Source: JANNNX01 sp031398745
GTDB lineage: Bacteria > Actinomycetota > Acidimicrobiia > Acidimicrobiales > CADCSY01
DNA length: 48,347 bases
Direction: 5' to 3'
NCBI GenBank assembly: GCA_031398745.1
Contig: JANNNX010000025.1
Location: forward strand, 1 to 48,347
In this document: one piece after another, positions 42,515 to 48,347 of the stretch
How the letters are laid out: every line of letters begins with the position of its first letter
How positions within the stretch are numbered: the first letter of the stretch is position 1
Translations under genes and position numbers: made by a program
The notes under the pieces: model-generated
Database searches by the model: none
Told to the model about the DNA's origin: nothing
Seen by the model: the letters and a program-made list of their open reading frames with translations, nothing else

Positions 42515-44899
42515 GTGGCGACGACCAGGACTCGGACGTCCCCGGCTCGACGAGCCCCGGCCGCGCGCCGCCGTCGCCGCCGCCGGCCTTCGCTGATCGA
42601 GCGCGTCCGGCGAACCGTCGAGGTCCTGGGCTCCAGCCCCCACACCTGGGGTCTCGCCCTCATCGTGTGCGGGCTGGTCGCGGCCCTGGGGATCTACGTC
42701 GACGCCACCGGCCCGGTCGGTGACGGCCTGCGGGCGGGAACCGACGCCGCCTTCGGGGTCGGCCGCCTGGGCCTGCCCCTCGCCCTGGTCGCACTGGGCG
42801 CCCTGCTGGCGCACGACGAGCATCGCCCGCTTGCCGGCCGCGTCGCCCTGGGTTGCGTGCTGGTGCTGAGCGGCGTCGCCGGCTTCGCCCACCTGCTCGG
42901 CGACGACAGCAGTGCCGGGGGCGCCGTCGGGCGGGCGCTGGCCGGGCCGCTGCGCTCGGCGGTTGCCACCCCGGGAGCCGCGGTGGTGCTCGGTGGGGTG
43001 CTGGTCGGCGGCCTGCTGGCGGTGACCGGGAGCTCGCTCCCGGTCCTCGCTCGCGGGGTCTCGGCCGCGGTCCGCGCCCTCGGTCGCCACCTCGCCCCGC
43101 TGGTGGCGTCGCTGTTCTCGATGGACGGCGCCGGGGCCCCGGCCGCCGCCGCGCCGGTGGACTCCAAGGGACGCTCCGGCCGGGGTCCGGGCCTCGAGAT
43201 CGACTTGTCCGACGCTCCGGCGCCGGTGCTCGGCGGGTTGCTGTTCGACGACGCGGCCGACGAGGAGCGCCTCCCCGCCGCCTCGGCTCCGCCCGAGGTG
43301 CGGCTGCCGTCAGCACCCCCGGAGGCGGTGGGCGACACCGAGCAGCTGGCCATCGACCTCGGTCCGGCGGTGCGCAAGAGCAGCTGGAAGCTCCCGCCGC
43401 TCAACCTGCTCAAGACGTCGAAGGCGCAGAGCGTCGACCGGTTGGCCGTCGAAGCCGAGGGCCGGACGCTCGAGCGGGCCCTGGCGGCCCACGGGGTCGA
43501 GACCCGGCTGGTGGGAATGACCGTCGGCCCCACGGTCACCCGCTTCGAACTCGAGCTCGGTCCCGGCGTGAAGGTGGCCCGGGTCACCGCGCTCCACAAG
43601 GACATCGCCTACGCCATGGCGTCGCCCGACGTTCGCATCCTGGCCCCCATCCCCGGGCGTTCGGCCATCGGGGTGGAGGTCCCCAACCGCGAGCGCCAAC
43701 TGGTGGCGCTGGGCGACATTCTGAACTCGCCCGAGGCTCGCCAAGCCACCCACCCCTGCGCGGTGGGTGTCGGCCGCGACATCGCCGGACAGGCCCTCCT
43801 GGTGAACCTGGCCGAGATGCCCCACCTGCTCATCGCCGGTGCCACCGGGGCCGGCAAGTCGAGTGCCATCAACTCGATGATCACCTCACTGCTCATGCGT
43901 TCGACACCCGAGCAGCTGCGCCTCATCCTCATCGACCCCAAGCGGGTCGAGCTCGGCCAGTACAACGGTCTTCCCCACCTGCTCACCCAGGTGGTGGTGA
44001 ACCCGAAGAAGGCGGCCAACGCGCTGGCCTGGGCGGTCAAGGAGATGGAGCGCCGCTACGACCTGCTCCACGAGGTCGGGGTGCGCGACATCATCGGCTA
44101 CAACGCCGCCTACGACCGCGGCGAACTCGACCCGCCCCGGGTGGAGGGCGTGGACGATCCGGGCCTGCCCAGCTACGAGCGCCTGCCCTACATCGTGCTC
44201 GTGGTCGACGAGCTCAACGACCTGATGATGGTCGCCGCTCGCGACGTCGAGGATGCCATCTGCCGCATCGCCCAGATGGCCCGGGCGGTGGGTATCCACC
44301 TGGTCATCGCCACCCAGCGGCCGTCGGTCAACGTCATCACCGGGGTCATCAAGGCCAACGTGCCGGCCCGCATGGCGTTTGCCGTCACCACTGCCACCGA
44401 CTCCCGGGTGATCCTCGACACCATCGGGGCCGAGCGCCTGGTGGGCAAGGGCGACATGCTCCTCCTGGGCCCGGCCTCGTCGGTCGCCCAGCGCATCCAG
44501 GGCCCCTGGGTGGGGGAGGACGAGGTCCGCAAGGTGGTCGCCCACTGGCGGCGTCAGGCGCCGACCGTCGACTACGACCAGGGCGTGGCCGGAGCCGAGG
44601 GCGACGACGCGGTCCTGGCCACGGGCGCCGCCGGCGGAGGTGCGGGCGACTCCGACGACGATCTGCTGTGGCAGGCCATGAGCCTGGTGGTCCGGAGTCA
44701 GCTCGGCTCGACGTCGATGTTGCAGCGCAAGCTGAAGGTGGGTTTCGCTCGCGCCGGTCGGCTGATGGACCTGCTCGAGCAACGGGGCGTGGTCGGCCCG
44801 TCGACCGGATCGAAGGCTCGTGATGTGCTGATGACGGTCGAGGAGCTCGACGCCCTCCAGGGCCCGGGTGAACTCGAACCCGAGCCGCTCCGCCTCTGA
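42515..44899 (+). CDS. ftsK: DNA translocase FtsK/SpoIIIE
   Basis: Septum-located ATP-driven DNA pump for chromosome segregation. GTG 42515 gives 794 aa starting VATTRTRTSPARRAP with a basic patch; frames upstream to 42314 are non-homologous. Four membrane helices in about 45-195, a short linker, alpha domain (about 285-400), and the motor with Walker A GATGAGKS at 442-449, LILIDPKRVELGQYNGLPHLL, IVLVVDELNDLMM and ATQRPSVNVITGVIKAN. The C-terminal winged-helix gamma domain (QLGSTSMLQRKLKVGFARAGRLMDLLEQRGVVGP) recognises polar DNA motifs. Short actinobacterial form, near the conserved rnj neighbourhood. Confidence 0.95.
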   Translation: MATTRTRTSPARRAPAARRRRRRRPSLIERVRRTVEVLGSSPHTWGLALIVCGLVAALGIYVDATGPVGDGLRAGTDAAFGVGRLGLPLALVALGALLAHDEHRPLAGRVALGCVLVLSGVAGFAHLLGDDSSAGGAVGRALAGPLRSAVATPGAAVVLGGVLVGGLLAVTGSSLPVLARGVSAAVRALGRHLAPLVASLFSMDGAGAPAAAAPVDSKGRSGRGPGLEIDLSDAPAPVLGGLLFDDAADEERLPAASAPPEVRLPSAPPEAVGDTEQLAIDLGPAVRKSSWKLPPLNLLKTSKAQSVDRLAVEAEGRTLERALAAHGVETRLVGMTVGPTVTRFELELGPGVKVARVTALHKDIAYAMASPDVRILAPIPGRSAIGVEVPNRERQLVALGDILNSPEARQATHPCAVGVGRDIAGQALLVNLAEMPHLLIAGATGAGKSSAINSMITSLLMRSTPEQLRLILIDPKRVELGQYNGLPHLLTQVVVNPKKAANALAWAVKEMERRYDLLHEVGVRDIIGYNAAYDRGELDPPRVEGVDDPGLPSYERLPYIVLVVDELNDLMMVAARDVEDAICRIAQMARAVGIHLVIATQRPSVNVITGVIKANVPARMAFAVTTATDSRVILDTIGAERLVGKGDMLLLGPASSVAQRIQGPWVGEDEVRKVVAHWRRQAPTVDYDQGVAGAEGDDAVLATGAAGGGAGDSDDDLLWQAMSLVVRSQLGSTSMLQRKLKVGFARAGRLMDLLEQRGVVGPSTGSKARDVLMTVEELDALQGPGELEPEPLRL

Positions 44900-44941
44900 T
44901 CGGGGCTCAATCCTGGCCCCTGGGGTGCCGATCCCCTGCGA

Positions 44942-47572
44942 ATGCGGCTGCCATTTCGACACCCGAATCCTCGGGCGCCGCGCCATTCGAGGCTGTCGAC
45001 CTTCGGCTGCCTGCTGGTCGGGCTGGCGGTGTTCGTCGCCGGCGTCACGGGCACGACGGTGGTGGCCGAACGGGCCCGTTCACGGGGAGCGTCGGCCGTC
45101 GACCGTCGCTTCGAGGAGGCCGCGGTCGAGATCGAGGCCGCCACTCGGGCCGAGCTCACCCGGTACCAGGACGTGGCCCAGGCGGCGTCGGGGATCTTCA
45201 GCGTCGACCCGCAGATCGATGCGCTGCAGTTCCGTTCCTACGTCGACGCCCTCGACCTCGAGTCGCGGTACCCGGAAGCCCTGGCCATCGCCTTCGCCAC
45301 CCCGGGCGAGATGGGCGCGGCCAGCTCGGCCACGCTGCGCCTGCTCGAGCCGGTGAGCGTCTGCCCGACCTGCATCGGCCTCCAGGCCGGTGCCCTCCCG
45401 GTGGTCGCCGCCACCTTCGCCGAGTCGGCCCGGACCCGGGAGCCGAGGCTCTCGGCGGTCCTCGACGTGAGCCCCTTCGAGGGCTTCGACGTCGAGGAGG
45501 CCAACGCCCAGCGGATCGTCATGTTGGTGGTGCCGGTGCAGCGCCCAGCACCCGGAGAGGGCGACCTCCTGCCGCCGGTGGGCTGGGTCTTCGTGGTCCT
45601 CAACGGTGCCCGGTTGCCCGAGGCGGTGCTGGCCCGGGCCAACGTTTCCGAGATCGGCGTGGCCCTGGTCGATCTGGGTAACGACGGCCGCGAGGAGGTG
45701 CTGGGTTCGACGTCTGCCGACGCCGTCACCGGCCGCTCGTGGCGGGGAACGATCGAGATCTACGGGCAGCGCTGGGCGATCGACGTCGATGCCCTCGCCG
45801 GCTTCGATTCGGGCGCCTACGAGCGCGAGGCCGAGGTCGTGATCCTCGGGCTGGTCCTGTCGGTGCTGGCCGCCTTCGTGGTCGCCAGCCTGCTGTTGGC
45901 CCGCCAGAGGGCGTTGGCCCACGCCATCGCCATCGGCAACCGCGAGGACCGGCTGCGTCGGATGTTCGACTCGTCGCCGGTCGCCATGATCGAGCTCGCC
46001 CCCGACAGCGGGGTGCGACGGTGGAACCCGACGGCATCCCGACTGCTGGGCTGGCCGCCTTGGGAGGAGGGTGCCCCGTCGCCGTCCCCGTCCCTGCCCT
46101 TCGAGACCGTCGCCGCGCTGGCCGAAGGGGTCGAGCAGGAGGCCGACCACCGCTTCGAGCGGTCCGACGGCGTGGCCCTCGAGCTCGTGCTCTCGGCGTC
46201 GCCGCTGCGGGGCGACGACGGCCGCCTGCTGGGCACCATCGCCATGGCCAACGACATCACCGAGCGGGCTCGGCTCATGGCCGAGCTCGAGCACCTTGCC
46301 GGCCACGACCTGTTGACCGGGTTGCCCAACCGCGGCCGCTTCCTCGAGCGGGTGGAGGAGGCGCTGGCCCGGGCCCGTCGCCAGGGCACCCAGGTGGTCG
46401 TGCTGTACTGCGACCTCGACCGCTTCAAGGCGGTGAACGACACCCTTGGCCACCGGCTGGGCGACGTACTCCTGGCCGAGGCCGCCGACCGCCTGCGGGG
46501 TGTGCTGCGCGAGACCGACACGCTGGCTCGGATGGGGGGCGACGAGTTCGTCGTCTGCAGCGAGCAGCTGGAGGAGGGCGAAGGGGTTGCCGTCCTCGCC
46601 CAGCGGCTGCGGGAGGTGCTCGACCAGCCCTTCGACCTCGACGGTCGGTCGGTGTCGGTGGGTCTGAGCATCGGGGTCGCGGTGGGTGACGGGCGGGACA
46701 TGGCCGAGGACCTGCTGCGGCGGGCCGACGTGGCCCTCTACTGGGCCAAGGAGCGGGGTCGCAACCGGGTCGAGGTCTTCGAGGCCGGCCTCGAGAATGC
46801 GGTCGCCCACCGGGTCATCATCCAGTCGACGATCGGCGATGCGCTGCCGGAGAACCAGCTCTGTCTGCACTACCAACCCCAGGTCGACCTGGTCACCGGA
46901 GACGTGGTGGCGGTCGAGGCGCTGCTGCGCTGGGACCACCCCGAACTCGGCCAGCTCCGACCCCGCGAGTTCCTGTGGGCCGCCGAGGACACTGTCCTCC
47001 TCGACAAGATCGGGCTGTGGGTCGTCGGCGAGGCCTGTCGCTGGCGGGCGTCCCTGGGGCCCGGACAGCCCCTCCAGGTGGCGGTCAACGTCGCCGTGGG
47101 CCAGCTCCTGGCGCCGGCCTTCGTCGACCAGGTCGCCGAGTTGCTGGCCGGAGCGGCGGCCGAGCCGGAGTGGCTCTGCCTGGAGGTGGCGGAGGCCTCG
47201 CTGGTCGACCCGACCCCGGTCCGCCACAGCATCGAACGGCTACGGGGGCTGGGCGTGACCGTGGCGCTCGACGACCTGGGCACGGGCGCCGCCACCCTGG
47301 CCTCCCTGCGGGATCTGCCCCTCGACCAGGTCAAGCTCGACGGGAGCCTCCTGCTGGGAGTGACCGCCGATCAGGTCGATGCCCTGATCGTCACCTCCCT
47401 CGTCCGTCTCGCCCACGACCTCGGGCTGCTCGTGGTGGCCGAGGGGGTGGAGGACCCCGACCAGCTCTCGGCCGTCCGGGCGATGGGCGTCGATCGGGCT
47501 CAGGGCTACCTGTTCGGCCACCCCGCTCCTGCCGACCAGGTCCGCCTCGACGCTCCGACCTCCACCCGCTGA
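44942..47572 (+). CDS. CHASE-PAS-GGDEF-EAL c-di-GMP enzyme
   Basis: 876 aa membrane protein that may both make and break c-di-GMP. TM near 20-42, an extracellular CHASE-type sensor (about 45-290, YQDVAQAASGIF), TM near 298-322, PAS (about 335-440, FDSSPVAMIEL), GGDEF with intact GGDEF at 532-536 and an RETD inhibitory site ahead of it, then EAL with E659-A-L (EALLRW), VAVNVAV, LCLEVAEA, DDLGTG and EGVEDPDQL, residues consistent with catalysis. Stand-alone gene between ftsK and rimO. WhiG in Streptomyces is controlled through c-di-GMP; any link here is speculation. Confidence 0.92.
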   Translation: MRLPFRHPNPRAPRHSRLSTFGCLLVGLAVFVAGVTGTTVVAERARSRGASAVDRRFEEAAVEIEAATRAELTRYQDVAQAASGIFSVDPQIDALQFRSYVDALDLESRYPEALAIAFATPGEMGAASSATLRLLEPVSVCPTCIGLQAGALPVVAATFAESARTREPRLSAVLDVSPFEGFDVEEANAQRIVMLVVPVQRPAPGEGDLLPPVGWVFVVLNGARLPEAVLARANVSEIGVALVDLGNDGREEVLGSTSADAVTGRSWRGTIEIYGQRWAIDVDALAGFDSGAYEREAEVVILGLVLSVLAAFVVASLLLARQRALAHAIAIGNREDRLRRMFDSSPVAMIELAPDSGVRRWNPTASRLLGWPPWEEGAPSPSPSLPFETVAALAEGVEQEADHRFERSDGVALELVLSASPLRGDDGRLLGTIAMANDITERARLMAELEHLAGHDLLTGLPNRGRFLERVEEALARARRQGTQVVVLYCDLDRFKAVNDTLGHRLGDVLLAEAADRLRGVLRETDTLARMGGDEFVVCSEQLEEGEGVAVLAQRLREVLDQPFDLDGRSVSVGLSIGVAVGDGRDMAEDLLRRADVALYWAKERGRNRVEVFEAGLENAVAHRVIIQSTIGDALPENQLCLHYQPQVDLVTGDVVAVEALLRWDHPELGQLRPREFLWAAEDTVLLDKIGLWVVGEACRWRASLGPGQPLQVAVNVAVGQLLAPAFVDQVAELLAGAAAEPEWLCLEVAEASLVDPTPVRHSIERLRGLGVTVALDDLGTGAATLASLRDLPLDQVKLDGSLLLGVTADQVDALIVTSLVRLAHDLGLLVVAEGVEDPDQLSAVRAMGVDRAQGYLFGHPAPADQVRLDAPTSTR

Positions 47573-47635
47573 CGCGGGCTGCCCCTGCGGGGAGGGGGGA
47601 GAAGGGGGCCCGACGGCGGCCTGGGGGCCCGCCAC

Positions 47636-47641
47636 TACCCT
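47636..47641 (+). promoter_or_regulatory. Candidate leaderless -10 for rimO
   Basis: TACCCT at 47636-47641 ends 8 nt before the rimO ATG at 47650, no SD between. The same hexamer precedes proS at a similar distance. Confidence 0.4.
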
Positions 47642-47649
47642 GTCGCGCC

Positions 47650-48040
47650 ATGGCGCAGCGGTTCTGGGTGGAGACGTTGGGCTGTCCCAAGAACCGCGTC
47701 GACTCCGACAAGCTCGTCGGGACGCTGCTGGCCGACGGCTTGTTGGCGGCCAGCAGCCCCGACCGGGCCGACGTGGTCGTGGTCAACACCTGCGCCTTCG
47801 TCGAGGAGGCCCGGGCCGAATCGATCGAGACCATCCTGGCCCTGGCCGACGTGCGCCGGCCGGGTGCCCGCCTGGTCGTCACCGGCTGCCTGGCTGAGCG
47901 TTCGGGCGCCGAGCTGGCCGAGGCCCTCCCCGAAGTCGACCTGGTGGCGGGCTTCGGGATGCCGCTGACCGAGGCCCCCATTGAGGCGGTCCCGTCGAGT
48001 TCGGTCCCCGTGTCCCTCGGCCGGCGCCCGGGTGCCCCGA
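47650..48040 (+). CDS. rimO: Ribosomal protein S12 methylthiotransferase RimO, 5' fragment
   Basis: Only the first ~130 residues are present. The MTTase N-terminal domain carries its three cluster cysteines (ETLGCPKNRVDSD, VVNTCAFVEEA, VTGCLAERSG), which place it with RimO. Homology ends about 48040 where base composition shifts; the frame runs ~15 more codons into foreign sequence to a stop at 48085-48087. Radical-SAM and TRAM domains are missing. I interpret this as truncation by a contig join, not a pseudogene. Position after ftsK is conserved in actinobacteria. Confidence 0.9.
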
Positions 48041-48347
48041 CACAAACCTCCTCAAAATTACTCCAATCTTTACGAATAGAAATATAATGGATATCCGGTT
48101 TTAATATCCCATTGTAGGTGCCTTCAATTAATACCTGGCAGGTCTTAGCCATACAAGCCTCAAAATGTCTTGGCGAAATTACGGTATAACTAAAGGGTCT
48201 GGTTTCACCAGGTAAACAATGATCTTCAAATTCCTTATAACTCGTGTCTGGTTTTTCTAAAAATTGTTTTTCCATACATTGTCGAATGTCTCCTACTGGA
48301 TCAAAAATAGTTGAACCACCTTCACAACCAGGCATGATTCTAGCATC
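48041..48347 (-). CDS. CgeB-like glycosyltransferase fragment in AT-rich foreign sequence
   Basis: About 40 percent GC against ~72 percent in the rest. One minus-strand frame runs uninterrupted from the window edge (DARIMPGCEGG...) to the junction, reading FDPVGDIRQCMEKQF, YTVISPRHFEACMAKTCQVL, IEGTYNGILKPDIHYISI and KDWSNFEEV. The sequence pattern S-P-R-x-F-E-A ... L-x-E-G-x-Y-x-G-x-L-x-P-x-x-H-Y is that of CgeB-like glycosyltransferases (Glyco_trans_1_2). Both ends are incomplete. Source organism is unknown and probably unrelated to the host. Confidence 0.7.

Noticed and set aside
47650..48087. rimO as a true pseudogene with a short C-terminus
   Set aside because: The loss of homology coincides exactly with a composition jump and an unrelated gene on the other strand, so a join is simpler.
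48041..48347. Recent horizontal transfer of a glycosyltransferase
   Set aside because: No integrase, repeat or tRNA at the junction, and the piece sits at the very end of the contig.

Overview
The window is a high-GC, densely packed bacterial chromosome segment of the Actinomycetota type. Gene order from comM through dprA, xerC, a WhiG-type sigma factor, a LytM-like gene, rpsB-tsf-pyrH-frr-cdsA-dxr-rseP-ispG-proS, rimP-nusA-ylxR-infB-rbfA-truB, ribF-rpsO-pnp-M16 peptidase-dapB, dapA-rnj, ftsK and rimO is the actinobacterial core backbone. A surface protein carrying tandem repeats of the form GYxxVxxDGGVFAFG, Ala/Pro/Glu-rich extensions on RpsB, CdsA, NusA, IF2 and PNPase, and TAnnnT -10 boxes very close to start codons fit the class Acidimicrobiia. 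That placement is inference, with no 16S or phylogeny behind it.

Layout. 1-160: low-complexity contig edge and comM upstream region. 161-4635: DNA processing (comM, dprA, xerC) and the WhiG/FliA-family sigma factor. 4749-6530: an exported fusion of a LytM fold that lacks two zinc ligands and an alpha/beta-hydrolase. 6580-15137: a tightly coupled operon for ribosomal protein S2, EF-Ts, UMP kinase, ribosome recycling, CDP-diacylglycerol, the MEP pathway (dxr, ispG) and the site-2 protease. 15138-16786: structured leader and archaeal/eukaryotic-type proS. 16787-23341: a leader ending in a textbook intrinsic terminator, then rimP-nusA-ylxR-infB-rbfA-truB. 23357-25321 (minus): repeat-bearing surface protein. 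25456-30597: ribF, rpsO, pnp (with hairpin leaders) and an M16 peptidase. 30599-31578: dapB between two complex nested palindromes. 31631-36408: accessory block (NAD-dependent dehydrogenase; minus-strand CtpE-like ATPase, DedA-like protein and SDR). 36485-40214: dapA, rnj, bioB and a very small Cys-rich gene resembling the mycobacterial biotin synthase auxiliary protein. 40254-42287 (minus): lamin-tail-domain surface protein. 42515-47572: ftsK and a CHASE-PAS-GGDEF-EAL protein. 47650-48040: 5' part of rimO. 48041-48347: AT-rich foreign sequence.

The genes are mainly translation, RNA turnover, isoprenoid, lysine and biotin synthesis and chromosome handling; there is no phage, transposon, CRISPR or defence locus. 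The less ordinary content is in the joints: leader RNAs before proS, rimP, rpsO and pnp; three genes (ylxR, M16 peptidase, bsaP-like) whose conserved N-termini lie upstream of any ATG/GTG/TTG; leaderless promoters on seven first genes; and the dapB palindromes, which begin exactly where the usual actinobacterial gene order breaks. The last 307 bp abruptly change composition and encode part of a CgeB-like glycosyltransferase on the minus strand, which is best read as a chimeric assembly join that truncates rimO.
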